DNA from: Rosistilla ulvae
Lineage (GTDB): Bacteria > Planctomycetota > Planctomycetia > Pirellulales > Pirellulaceae
Reading direction: 5' to 3'
NCBI RefSeq assembly: GCF_007741475.1
Contig: NZ_CP036261.1
Span: 434,001 to 498,000 of the forward strand
Length of the DNA stretch: 64,000 nt
This document shows positions 52,006 through 60,501 of this stretch, in pieces. Every line of letters begins with the position of its first letter. Position 1 is the stretch's first letter. Position numbers and translations under genes: made by a program. The notes under the pieces are model-generated. The model was not told the DNA's origin, ran no database searches, and saw only the letters and a program-made list of their open reading frames with translations.

Positions 52006-53313
52006 ATGGGTATCTCAAAAACGTGTGATGGTGTCAGCCGACGCGATGTGCTGCGAGTGGGAGCGTTGGCCGCTGGTGGGTTCTCGCTGACGAACTACCT
52101 GAGTATCGCCGAGGCGGGCGAGGTTCAAGCGGGTGCCAAGGCGACGTCGGCGATTTTCATCAACCTGCCCGGCGGTCCGTCGCACATCGACACCTTCGAT
52201 CTGAAGCCCGAAGCGGATGACAAGGTTCGCGGTCCGTTCCAACCGATCAAGACGAACGTGCCGGGGATCGAATTTTCCGAGCACCTGCCCAAGCTGGCAG
52301 GCTGTGCCGACAAGTTTGCGATTCTGCGTGGTGTCAGTCACACGCTGGCCGCTCATGCGTTGGGGCAGGAATATGTGAACACCGGTTCGCGTCCGCTGCC
52401 ATCGTTGGAGTATCCCGGTTTCGGATCGGTCGTCTCGATGGAACGCCCCGGCGATCGCGAGATCCCTGGATTTGTGGCGGTCCCCAATATTAATCAACGT
52501 CCTGGTTTCTTGGGAGTTCAATACGCTCCGCTGAATACCAACGCAACACCTCGAGCCGGTCAGCCGTTTGCGGTCCGAGGTATCAAGCTAGCCAACGGGA
52601 TGACGGTCGATCAGATGCGTCGTCGCCAGGATTTGTTGAGCAGCTTGGATCGGCGTATGGCGTCGATCGAAAAGTCGAGCTCATTGCTGCAGGGACTCGA
52701 TCGCTTCAGCGAGCAAGCCTATTCGATGATCACGTCGACACGCACGCGGCAAGCTTTTGACATCAGCAAGGAATCGGAAAACATCACCAAGATGTTCGAC
52801 GATCAAACCTTCAGCCAAAGCTGTCTGTTGGCAACGCGGTTGGTGGAGTCGGGAGTGCGGTTTGTTGGCCTGACGCTCGGCGGCTGGGATACGCATGTCG
52901 ACAACTGGACCAAGTTGAAGTCGGGGCTGTTGCCGCAATTTGATGCCGGGCTCAGCGGACTTCTGAATTCGTTGGCAGCCAAGGGGCTGTTGGAATCGAC
53001 AGCGGTCTTTGTCACCGGCGAGTTCGGACGGACTCCGAAGATCAACACCCGATCGGCCGAAGGAGGCCGCGATCACTACCCACGCTGCATGTTCATGCTG
53101 ATGGCGGGTGGCGGCGTCCGCGGCGGCCAGGTGATCGGCGAGAGCGACGACACCGCATCGGCTCCACGACACGAAGCGATCACCCCCGACGACGTCGCAG
53201 CCAGCTTCTATCACAACCTGGGGATCGATCCGACGAAGGAATACCACACCGAAACGGGCCGCCCGATAACGCTGGTCCGCGATGGCAACGTGATCCCGCA
53301 GTTGTTTTCGTAA
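52006..53313 (+). CDS. DUF1501 exported protein with twin-arginine signal
   Basis: The 435-residue protein has the Tat motif S-R-R-D-V-L-R-V-G-A-L-A-A-G-G near its start, so it is folded before export. It has the conserved N-L-P-G-G-P-S-H-I-D-T-F-D, G-G-W-D-T-H and T-G-E-F-G-R-T-P-K-I-N signatures of DUF1501. The family is related to alkaline phosphatase/sulfatase folds and several His and Asp residues could bind metal, but no activity is proven. ATG 52006 is preferred, with GGAG at 51993-51996. It follows the DUF1549/1553 gene by 74 bp and is its usual partner, closing the ECF cluster. Confidence 0.94.
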   Translation: MGISKTCDGVSRRDVLRVGALAAGGFSLTNYLSIAEAGEVQAGAKATSAIFINLPGGPSHIDTFDLKPEADDKVRGPFQPIKTNVPGIEFSEHLPKLAGCADKFAILRGVSHTLAAHALGQEYVNTGSRPLPSLEYPGFGSVVSMERPGDREIPGFVAVPNINQRPGFLGVQYAPLNTNATPRAGQPFAVRGIKLANGMTVDQMRRRQDLLSSLDRRMASIEKSSSLLQGLDRFSEQAYSMITSTRTRQAFDISKESENITKMFDDQTFSQSCLLATRLVESGVRFVGLTLGGWDTHVDNWTKLKSGLLPQFDAGLSGLLNSLAAKGLLESTAVFVTGEFGRTPKINTRSAEGGRDHYPRCMFMLMAGGGVRGGQVIGESDDTASAPRHEAITPDDVAASFYHNLGIDPTKEYHTETGRPITLVRDGNVIPQLFS

Positions 53314-53392
53314 CGGGTTGTGAGCTGAATTTGTCGAGCAATCTTATTAAATGAGCGAGTCGGGAGTTTGAGATCCCGATGACCGCGCTGCG

Positions 53393-53485
53393 TCATTTTT
53401 TGTTTCCGCCGTAAACCATCAGCACAGCGGCTGCGATGATAACGAAAGTAACCAGTCCGATGGCGAGAAGACCAAGCATTGTCAT
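53393..53485 (-). CDS. Small 30-residue single-pass membrane protein downstream of priA
   Basis: The 30-residue product is almost entirely one hydrophobic helix (L-G-L-L-A-I-G-L-V-T-F-V-I-I-A-A-A-V-L-M-V-Y) followed by G-G-N-K-K, a stop-transfer-like end. The start is ATG 53485 with AGGA about 6 nt upstream on the minus strand. A longer frame to 53620 runs back into priA and is rejected. It begins 23 bp after the priA stop, so it could be read from the same message. The function is unknown. Confidence 0.55.
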   Translation of the reverse strand: MTMLGLLAIGLVTFVIIAAAVLMVYGGNKK

Positions 53486-53508
53486 GTCATTCCTGTGAGT
53501 GGGGTTTT

Positions 53509-55845
53509 CTAAAGCATATCCAGCGGATCGATGTCGACAACGTATTGGATGTCTTCGCCCGATCGATGTTCGCTGGTCGCGGCGCGGATCACATTTCCCA
53601 GAGATCCCGCATCGGGACACTGCAGTAGGATATGGAATCGGTATTTGCCACGCAGCTTGGCGATCGGCGGCGGGGCGGGGCCGAGGATTCTAATTTCGGC
53701 TTGTTGCGCATCGCGAGCCCGTTCCAGGCTGCTGACCAAGTTGTCGGCAAAAGCTTCGGTTAGCGTTTCCTCGCTGCCGCGGATGATGATCCGGGCGATC
53801 CGGCCAAAGGGCGGGTAAGCGAACTTCTGTCGCTGCTGCAGCTCTTCTTCGGCGAACTGGAAATAATCGTGTTGCGAGGCGGCTTGGATCGCCGGATGCT
53901 CGGGCGTATAGGTTTGCACGACGACTTCGCCGCCAGCATCTCCGCGGCCCGCGCGGCCAGCAACCTGGGTGACTAATTGAAACGTCCGCTCGGCGGCGCG
54001 GAAGTCGGGGAAATGCAACGCCGAATCGGCATTGATCACGCCGACGAGGGTGACGTTGGGAAAGTCGAGTCCTTTGGCGATCATCTGCGTTCCCAGCAGG
54101 ATGTCGATCTCTTTCTGGCGGAATGCCGACAGCACGCGTTCATGGCTCCCCGGACGCCGCATCGTATCGCTGTCCATCCGAGCGATGACCGCGTCGGGGA
54201 ATTTGGCTTTGACTTCCATCTCAAGCTTCTGCGTTCCGAGCCCCGAGTAACGGATGCCATCGAAACGGCATTCGGGACACCAGGGAGGCGTTCCGATTTG
54301 GTAATCGCAGTAGTGGCAAACCGCTTTGCTGCCGTCGCGGTGATGCGTCAGCGGCATCTCGCAATCGGGACAGGCGACGACGTGACCACACGAAGGGCAC
54401 TGGATCGTGGTGGCGAAGCCACGGCGGTTCAGCAGCAGGATCGCCTGTTCTCCTTTGGCCAGCGCCGCGCGAGTCGCTTGCATCAGCGGGCGGCTGATCG
54501 ACCCGCCGGTGCGATCTTCCTTCAGTCGCAGGTCGACAAGTTGCACGTGAGGCATCGGGCGATCGCCGACGCGTCGATGCAGCGGGATGCGTTTGTAAAT
54601 CCCCTTCTTCGCGGCGTTCCACGACTCGAGCGCCGGAGTGGCCGATCCGAGAATCAACGGAATCCCCTCCAGATGCGCTCGGTAGCGGGCGACATCGCGA
54701 GCGTGATACCGCGGGATCGTGTCTTGCTTAAACGACGCGTCGTGCTCTTCGTCGATCACGATCAGTCCCAGGTGAGGCGTCGGCGCGAAGATGGCACTGC
54801 GGGCTCCAACGATCACTTGGACCTGTCCTTCGGCGATCCGTTGCCAGTGATGGTTCCGTTCGACGGGACTCATGTGACTGTGCAGCACGGCGACGCTTTC
54901 GAATCGATCCTGGAACCGTTGGCGAGTCTGCGGCGTCAGGCTGATCTCCGGGACCAGCACGATCGCTTGGCGGCCGAAGCGTTGCAGGTGTTCGATCGCT
55001 TGGATGTAGACCTCCGTTTTGCCGCTCCCCGTGACGCCGTGCAGCAACAGCGTCGAATGTTTTCCCGAATCGAGTGCGGCGCAGATTTCGGCAAGTGCCG
55101 CGGACTGTTCTTTGGTCAATCTGTGAGCGTCGGTCATGACGTTGTTGCGCGACGGCAGGATGCCAGGCGTCATCACGCGGCGGACTTCGCCGACGATCAA
55201 TTCTTTTTGCAACAGCTGGCGAATCGGTCCCTCGGTGCAGCCGGCTTGGTCGGCTAGATCGCGGAGCGTCATCGGTTCGGCAGCGGCGATCAGATACTGC
55301 AACGCATACTGTTGTTTGGCGGGCAGTTTCGCCACGACCTCGTCGTCCAACGCTTGTTGCGTCGGAGTGAAGAAGGTCGTCGCTCGCGTCCCCGCTCCCA
55401 TCCGAACGCCTGCGGGAATCAAGGCGTCGAAAACCTGGCCGGGTTGCGCCTGGTAGTAGTGCGCCATCCAGAGCACCAACTGGATCAGGTTGGCGTTGCA
55501 GAGCGGTTTTTCGTCGAAGCAGGAATCGATCGGTTTGAGCGTCATTCCGCCCGACGTCGACGCGGTGACCTTGGTGCACCAACCGGTGATCGGTTTGCGT
55601 CGCTTGCCCAGCGGCACCTGCAGACGCATTCCGGGGCGAACGCTGTCGACAAGTTCGCTGGGTACGCTGTAATCGAACGGGCCAAAAGGCATCTCCGAAA
55701 AGACGACCGTTGCAACGGTGATCTGTTCATGGACATCGGTTTCCCACGCGGGCCCATCGAGGCTGAACAGCGAGCCTTGAGGGTCGTTGGCGGCGGGATC
55801 GGAATCGGATGACATGAATTCGTTCGGCAAGGAGAGTTCGGTCAT
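53509..55845 (-). CDS. priA: Primosomal protein N' (replication restart helicase PriA)
   Basis: PriA recognises stalled forks and D-loops and reloads DnaB. The 778-residue product has the N-terminal DNA-binding domain (F-D-Y-S-V-P-S-E-L, V-Q/R-V-P-L-G-K-R). The helicase core carries Walker A L-L-H-G-V-T-G-S-G-K-T-E-V-Y near residue 270, the D-E-E-H-D box near 367, and S-A-T-P-A-L-E-S. The zinc site is C-P-S-C-G-H, C-P-D-C, C-H-Y-C and C-P-E-C-R, followed by G-T-Q-M-I-A-K-G-L-D-F-P and V-A-G-R-A-G-R-G. All motifs are intact. ATG 55845 is likely, although an internal Met at residue 11 is possible. It is followed by the 30-residue peptide gene. Confidence 0.96.
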   Translation of the reverse strand: MTELSLPNEFMSSDSDPAANDPQGSLFSLDGPAWETDVHEQITVATVVFSEMPFGPFDYSVPSELVDSVRPGMRLQVPLGKRRKPITGWCTKVTASTSGGMTLKPIDSCFDEKPLCNANLIQLVLWMAHYYQAQPGQVFDALIPAGVRMGAGTRATTFFTPTQQALDDEVVAKLPAKQQYALQYLIAAAEPMTLRDLADQAGCTEGPIRQLLQKELIVGEVRRVMTPGILPSRNNVMTDAHRLTKEQSAALAEICAALDSGKHSTLLLHGVTGSGKTEVYIQAIEHLQRFGRQAIVLVPEISLTPQTRQRFQDRFESVAVLHSHMSPVERNHHWQRIAEGQVQVIVGARSAIFAPTPHLGLIVIDEEHDASFKQDTIPRYHARDVARYRAHLEGIPLILGSATPALESWNAAKKGIYKRIPLHRRVGDRPMPHVQLVDLRLKEDRTGGSISRPLMQATRAALAKGEQAILLLNRRGFATTIQCPSCGHVVACPDCEMPLTHHRDGSKAVCHYCDYQIGTPPWCPECRFDGIRYSGLGTQKLEMEVKAKFPDAVIARMDSDTMRRPGSHERVLSAFRQKEIDILLGTQMIAKGLDFPNVTLVGVINADSALHFPDFRAAERTFQLVTQVAGRAGRGDAGGEVVVQTYTPEHPAIQAASQHDYFQFAEEELQQRQKFAYPPFGRIARIIIRGSEETLTEAFADNLVSSLERARDAQQAEIRILGPAPPPIAKLRGKYRFHILLQCPDAGSLGNVIRAATSEHRSGEDIQYVVDIDPLDML

Positions 55846-55942
55846 TTCAGGATAGTCTGCCGGAGACGGTTTGAAGAGATGGTGTAGCCACGCCCACCGC
55901 CACTACCATCGATGCAACGCTCGACAACAACGGTCAATCTTG

Positions 55943-56017
55943 TTTAACCGCGGTGGCATCGCCCCGCGCGTTTCGAGTTGGCGTGGACGCGCGGCCCGCT
56001 GGGCACGCGGTTAAACG
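55943..56017. repeat. Palindromic repeat family C, copy 1 (75 bp)
   Basis: It begins gtttaaccgcg and ends cgcggttaaac, an inverted repeat of 10-11 bp. Inside, gccccgcgcg pairs with cgcgcggcccg, so the element can fold into a long two-step stem around gagttggcgtgg. It is one of three copies of identical length. Confidence 0.88.
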
Positions 56018-56064
56018 AATGGTGGCGATGCAAACTGCTGGGCATATGGCTATGCGGTTGCCTG

Positions 56065-56139
56065 GTTTAACCGCGGCGGCATCGCCCCGCGCGTTTCGAG
56101 TTGGCGTGAACGCGCGGCCCGTTGGGCACGCGGTTAAAC
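56065..56139. repeat. Palindromic repeat family C, copy 2 (75 bp)
   Basis: Same length and inverted ends as copy 1, with only a few differences. For example gcggcggcat replaces gcggtggcat, and gtgaacg replaces gtggacg. It is 122 bp downstream of copy 1 in the same orientation. Confidence 0.88.
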
Positions 56140-56183
56140 GATTCGTGCGGTGATCGCGGCTGCATTGAAGCGAGGCCGATTCG

Positions 56184-58388
56184 CTAGCCGAGCGTTTTGC
56201 GGAATCGGGCTAGGCTGAGCCCCAGCACGATCACGTTGCAGAGAAACAGCCCGGCGACGGGGGCTAGCAAATCCAGCAGGTCGGCGCCTCGCAGGACGAC
56301 GCCACGCAGGATCTCGATGTAATACGTGACGGGGATTCCGAAGGAGGCGAGGTAGATCGGCCAAGGCATCTCGCTGCGAGGGAACATGAATCCCGACAGC
56401 AGCACCGAGGGCAACATGATCATGAAGGCAAACTGCAGCGCTTCGAGCTGCGTTTTGGAGATCGTCGAGACTAGCAGGCCAAGGCCCAGCGAGCAGGTCA
56501 TGAACAACAGCGTGAGGCAGAGCAGCAGGGTGAGGCTACCGTGGATCGAGACGCCAAAAACGAAGACCATCGCCGACAGAACGATCAGCGTGGCGATGAA
56601 GCCAAGGACGGCGTAGGGGACCAGTTTCCCGAGCAGCAGCCCACTGCGGCTGACCGGTGTAACAAACAGTTGTTCAAGCGTTCCCAGTTCGCGTTCGCGG
56701 ACGATGGCGAATGAGGTCAGGAAAACAGTCACCAGTTGCAGGATGATGCCAACCAATCCAGGGACAAAGAAATGAGAGCTCTCTAGGTCGGGGTTGTACA
56801 GCAGCCGCGGGCGGATCTCGATCGGGACGGCGCCGCGCCCCAATTCATCTCGCGCCGGTGCGAGTTGCAGATTCTCTCCCTTGATGCGAGCGATCGCGAT
56901 CGACAGATTCAATCCCAGCAGTTGCGCGGTGTTCAACGCCGTCGTGGCGACTTGCGAATCGCTGCCATCGATCAGCAGTTGCACCGAAACCTGCTCGCCG
57001 CGGACGATCCGGTCGCTGTAGTTGGGCGGTATCCGCAAACCGACGCTGGCACGCCCCGAGGTCATCGCGCGGCGGAACGATTCGTCGTCCAACACTCGCT
57101 CGACCGTCGTGAATCGCCGCGTGTTGTGAAACGCGTCGACAAGCTCGCGCCCCTGACGTCGGCCGTCTTGGTCGTAGACGACCATCGCGATGTTTTCGAT
57201 CTGCGTATCGAGAGCGAATCCGAAAATGATCGTCTGCATTAACGGAACGAGCAGCAGGAAGACGAGCGTCGATGGCTGGCGGCGGACGTGAGCGAACTCC
57301 TTGGTCAGTACCGCAACAAAGCCGCTGGACCTTCGCCGCGGCGGAGATCCGCTGAGCGTCGCTGGACTTGGTTTCTGCAGCGGCTCCAATTCGCCAACCG
57401 CTTCGTTGGCGGCAGCTTCCGTTGGTGCGGGAGCTTGAAAGCTGTCGGGATCGCGTTCGGCAGCTTGCGTTAGCGTGACAAAGACATCTTCCAGGGAAGG
57501 ATCGACCGACCGCAGTTGGACTCGATCGGGTTCGATCTTCATCTGGGAAAGCAGTTCTTGGTCGGACAGTTCCGGTGCCAGCAGCAGATGGATCGTGTCG
57601 CCGAACAGCGTCGCATCGAGGACGCCGTCGATCGCTCGCAAGCCAGTTAACCGTGCCGTCGGCGAATCGACTCGCATTTCGCAGCGCCGCGTTCCGGCGG
57701 GCGTCACGTCGGGCAAGCGTTTCAAATCCGACGGCTTGCCGCGCACCAACAGCCGCGACAGATAGATGTATCCGACGTCGGTGCAGCGTTCGGCTTCGTC
57801 CATGTAGTGCGTTGTCACGAACAGCGTCACACCGCGGCCCGAGAGTTCGAACAGCAGATCCCACAAGTGCCGCCGCGCGACCGGATCGATTCCCGCTGTC
57901 GGTTCGTCCAGAAACAGCAGGTCGGGTTCGTGGATCAGGGCGCAGGCGAGAGCCAGTCGCTGTTTCCAACCTCCCGAAAGGGTGCGAGCGAACTGGCCGA
58001 CACGGTCGTCCAGCCCGGTTAGCTCAATCACTTCGTCGGCTCGCCGCTCCAATTGGCTCGGCGATAGCCCGTAGATTCGTCCGTAGAAATCGATGTTCTC
58101 TCGAGCTGTCAGGTCGCCGTACAGGCTGAAGCTTTGCGACATGTAACCGACGCGATGCTTGATCTCTTCCGACTCGGTGCGGACATCGTGTCCTAGGACC
58201 GTCGCATCGCCGCCGCTGGGAGGCAGGATGCCCAGCAGCATCCGGATGATCGTCGACTTACCGCTGCCGTTAGGGCCCAGCAGCCCAAAGATCTCCCCTT
58301 TGCGGACGTCGAAGCTGACGTCTTGCACCGCGACCAGATCGCCAAAGCTGCGCGAGAGATTACGCACCGAAAGAACGTTCTCATTCAT
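56184..58388 (-). CDS. Fused ABC-2 exporter: ATPase domain and permease in one polypeptide (YbhF/YbhS-like)
   Basis: The 734-residue product has an N-terminal nucleotide-binding domain, with Walker A L-G-P-N-G-S-G-K-S-T near residue 40, signature L-S-G-G-W-K-Q-R and Walker B L-L-F-L-D-E-P-T-A-G-I-D. A disordered linker of about 80 residues follows, and then an ABC-2 permease of six helices from about residue 370. The permease has the large extracellular loop and F-V-P-G-L-V-G-I-I-L-Q and A-I-V-R-E-R-E-L-G-T-L-E-Q-L segments. In E. coli these are separate YbhF and YbhS/R proteins. The start is ATG 58388, overlapping the HlyD stop, as in translationally coupled genes. With its HlyD partner it likely exports drugs or other hydrophobic compounds. 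Confidence 0.92.
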   Translation of the reverse strand: MNENVLSVRNLSRSFGDLVAVQDVSFDVRKGEIFGLLGPNGSGKSTIIRMLLGILPPSGGDATVLGHDVRTESEEIKHRVGYMSQSFSLYGDLTARENIDFYGRIYGLSPSQLERRADEVIELTGLDDRVGQFARTLSGGWKQRLALACALIHEPDLLFLDEPTAGIDPVARRHLWDLLFELSGRGVTLFVTTHYMDEAERCTDVGYIYLSRLLVRGKPSDLKRLPDVTPAGTRRCEMRVDSPTARLTGLRAIDGVLDATLFGDTIHLLLAPELSDQELLSQMKIEPDRVQLRSVDPSLEDVFVTLTQAAERDPDSFQAPAPTEAAANEAVGELEPLQKPSPATLSGSPPRRRSSGFVAVLTKEFAHVRRQPSTLVFLLLVPLMQTIIFGFALDTQIENIAMVVYDQDGRRQGRELVDAFHNTRRFTTVERVLDDESFRRAMTSGRASVGLRIPPNYSDRIVRGEQVSVQLLIDGSDSQVATTALNTAQLLGLNLSIAIARIKGENLQLAPARDELGRGAVPIEIRPRLLYNPDLESSHFFVPGLVGIILQLVTVFLTSFAIVRERELGTLEQLFVTPVSRSGLLLGKLVPYAVLGFIATLIVLSAMVFVFGVSIHGSLTLLLCLTLLFMTCSLGLGLLVSTISKTQLEALQFAFMIMLPSVLLSGFMFPRSEMPWPIYLASFGIPVTYYIEILRGVVLRGADLLDLLAPVAGLFLCNVIVLGLSLARFRKTLG

Positions 58389-59535
58389 CGGCGTTCTTCG
58401 CTGACGGTTGCTTGATTTCGCCAAGCCAGAGGTCCGCGGACATCCCCGGACGCAGCCGATCCAACCCTTCGACGAGCGTCGCCTTGATCCGGAAGACCTG
58501 TTTCGATCGCTCTTCGGGCGTCTGGATGTTGCTGGGGGTGAACTCGGCTCGCCGCGCGATGAAGCTGATCTCGCACGCGAACCGTTCGTCGGGAAAACTG
58601 TCGACGCTCATCGGCAACCGCTGGCCAACCTGAAGGTCCAGGTGGTTTTCGGGGACGTAGGCACGGACCCACAAGTTGGTGTTGTCCATCAACGACATCA
58701 CCGGTCCGCTGGCACTAACCAGGTCGCCGGGTTGCAGCTCCAACGCCTCGACCACGCCGGCGACCGGGCTGCGGATCACCAGTTCGTCTAGCCGCTGGCC
58801 GATGGCGTCGAGCGTGGCTTGAGCTGCATCGCGGGCGGCAGCAGCTTGCCGGACCAATTCGTTGCGATAGCCGTTTTTCATCAGCTCCCATGCAGCCTCC
58901 GCTTCGGCCAGCTTCGCCCTGGCTTCGTCCAGTTCCTCCTGCCGCGTCCCCGCTTCCAGCAATTGCAGTTCGTTGTTGCGGACGGTCAGGTTGGCTCGAG
59001 CCGACTTCATCTTCTCGTCCGCCTCTTCGTACTCTTGCTGCGAGACGGCGTTGCTGTCGCGGAGATTGCTGGCTCGATCGAGCGTGCGTTGGGCGAGCGT
59101 CAGTTCGACTTCCGCCGCTTGTTGGCGGCCCTTGGCGGCGGCGATCTCTTCCGGTCGCGGGCCGTTGGTCAGCTTTTCCAGTTGAGCTGCGATCTGGTCG
59201 ACGCGCGCCTTGGCTTGGCGGATCTCTTCGGGCTGGTATCCGGCGGCCAAGCGATCGAGATCAGCTTGCCGCGCCGCGAGTTGGGCGGCCGCTTCGCGTT
59301 GCGATTCGATCAGATCAAACGGTTCCAGCCGCACCAGTTCCTGTCCCTTGGCGACGGTGGCTCCCTCTTCGACCAGCACCGCCGCGACGCGTCCGCCGAC
59401 GCGCGACCCGATCCGGATCTCATCGGCTTCGATAAAACCAGAGACCTTCAGCGGCCCGGTCGCGCGTTGGCTGTACGCCAGAACGCCGATTAATACAGCG
59501 GTCAGGAGCGCCAACGGTGCAATGCGTTTTATCAT
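58381..59535 (-). CDS. HlyD-family membrane fusion protein (periplasmic adaptor) of the ABC exporter
   Basis: The 384-residue product has an N-terminal anchor helix (A-P-L-A-L-L-T-A-V-L-I-G-V-L-A-Y), a lipoyl-like half (V-G-G-R-V-A-A-V-L-V-E-E-G-A-T-V-A-K-G-Q), and a long coiled-coil hairpin rich in Ala, Gln and Glu (about residues 70-240). The second lipoyl half follows (V-I-R-S-P-V-A-G-V-V-E-A-L-E-L-Q-P-G-D-L-V), then a beta-barrel. This is the standard layout of HlyD/YbhG adaptors. Its TGA overlaps the ATG of the fused transporter, so both are made from one message. No outer-membrane factor gene is in the cluster. Confidence 0.92.
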   Translation of the reverse strand: MIKRIAPLALLTAVLIGVLAYSQRATGPLKVSGFIEADEIRIGSRVGGRVAAVLVEEGATVAKGQELVRLEPFDLIESQREAAAQLAARQADLDRLAAGYQPEEIRQAKARVDQIAAQLEKLTNGPRPEEIAAAKGRQQAAEVELTLAQRTLDRASNLRDSNAVSQQEYEEADEKMKSARANLTVRNNELQLLEAGTRQEELDEARAKLAEAEAAWELMKNGYRNELVRQAAAARDAAQATLDAIGQRLDELVIRSPVAGVVEALELQPGDLVSASGPVMSLMDNTNLWVRAYVPENHLDLQVGQRLPMSVDSFPDERFACEISFIARRAEFTPSNIQTPEERSKQVFRIKATLVEGLDRLRPGMSADLWLGEIKQPSAKNADE

Positions 59536-59590
59536 CGGTGGAGGTTGTGTACTGTGATTGGACTGGCGGTAGCGACGCAGATCTCACTTA

Positions 59591-59665
59591 GTTTAACCGC
59601 GCGGGCATCGCCCCGCGCGTTTTGAGTTGGCGTGGACGCGCGGCCCGCTGGGCACGCGGTTAAAC
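59591..59665. repeat. Palindromic repeat family C, copy 3 (75 bp)
   Basis: Same boundaries (gtttaaccgcg to cgcggttaaac) and length as the copies at 55943 and 56065, with a few base differences. It lies just upstream of the HlyD gene, so the family brackets the ABC exporter operon. Confidence 0.88.
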
Positions 59666-59795
59666 GAATGGTGTGGGAGTGGGGACGTGGGTAAAGCGAT
59701 TGGCGTGGGCCCCGCGACATTTGGTGGCGAGTCGCTTATAGTTCGATCCGGCGGTGGCGGAGTTTCGGTGGCGAGCGTTAGGAGTGTTTGAGGTG

Positions 59796-60398
59796 ATGCG
59801 GATTGGGATTCTGGGCGGGTCGTTTGATCCGGTGCACTATGGGCATCTGATGTTGGCAGAGCGAGCTCGCGAACAGCTCGAACTGGACAAGGTCTTGTTT
59901 GTCCCTGCGGCGATGTCGCCTCTGAAGCCAACCGGTCCGGTGGCGTCGAGCGAGTCGCGGGTTGCGATGTTGCAATTGGCGATCGGAGGGAACGAAGCGT
60001 TTGAAGTCAGCCGCGTCGAGATCGATCGCGGAGGCGTCAGCTACACCTTGGATACGGTGACAGCGATTCGCGAACAGTTCCCACAGGCGGAGCTGTTTCT
60101 GATGATGGGAGCCGACCTCGTCGGTCAGCTCGGCGACTGGAATCAACCTGAAAAGATCTTCGCGATCGCCAAGCCAGCGATCATGAATCGCGGCGGCTAC
60201 GATGCGGCGACGGCTGCGGAGATCGAACCGTTTCTGACCGACAGTGATTCGGGGCAGGTTGCCTTTCTGCAGATGCCGCAGATCGAACTATCGAGCAGTG
60301 AGCTGCGCGATCGGATCGGTGCGGGTGAAAGCATTCGCTATCACACGCCGCGAGCTGTCGAAGAATCGATCCGCGCCGAAGGCTTGTACGCTTCGTAG
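59796..60398 (+). CDS. nadD: Nicotinate-nucleotide adenylyltransferase
   Basis: NadD adenylates nicotinate mononucleotide in NAD+ synthesis. The 200-residue product starts at ATG 59796. The first residues, R-I-G-I-L-G-G-S-F-D-P-V-H-Y-G-H-L, carry the nucleotidyltransferase H-x-G-H motif. The family S-Y-T-L-D-T, F-L-M-M-G-A-D and L-S-S-S-E-L-R-D-R-I (equivalent of the I-S-S-T-x-I-R motif) are present. A longer frame from 59754 lacks similarity. A terminator hairpin follows the stop. The gene is monocistronic, as is common. Confidence 0.95.
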   Translation: MRIGILGGSFDPVHYGHLMLAERAREQLELDKVLFVPAAMSPLKPTGPVASSESRVAMLQLAIGGNEAFEVSRVEIDRGGVSYTLDTVTAIREQFPQAELFLMMGADLVGQLGDWNQPEKIFAIAKPAIMNRGGYDAATAAEIEPFLTDSDSGQVAFLQMPQIELSSSELRDRIGAGESIRYHTPRAVEESIRAEGLYAS

Positions 60399-60434
60399 AG
60401 TGCGTGTGCTGCGAAGCTCGCTAGCCGAACACGA

Positions 60435-60474
60435 AAAAGCCGCAGCCTCCAATGGAATGGAAGCTGCGGCTTTT
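60435..60474. terminator. Bidirectional Rho-independent terminator between nadD and the lipoprotein gene
   Basis: aaaagccgcagc (60435-60446) pairs perfectly with gctgcggctttt (60463-60474), with a 16-nt loop, A tract on the left and T tract on the right. It can act on both strands and lies between convergent genes. Confidence 0.85.
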
Positions 60475-60501
60475 AAATTCGTTCGCGAACGTGGCCGTTG
60501 A

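Larger units (their letters stand above)
55846..56183. other. Interval between priA and the ABC exporter with two palindromic repeats
   Basis: Both neighbouring genes are on the minus strand. The interval holds two 75-bp repeats (family C, 55943-56017 and 56065-56139) and the priA upstream region. No gene is supported; the ORFs here are repeat translation. Confidence 0.65.
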
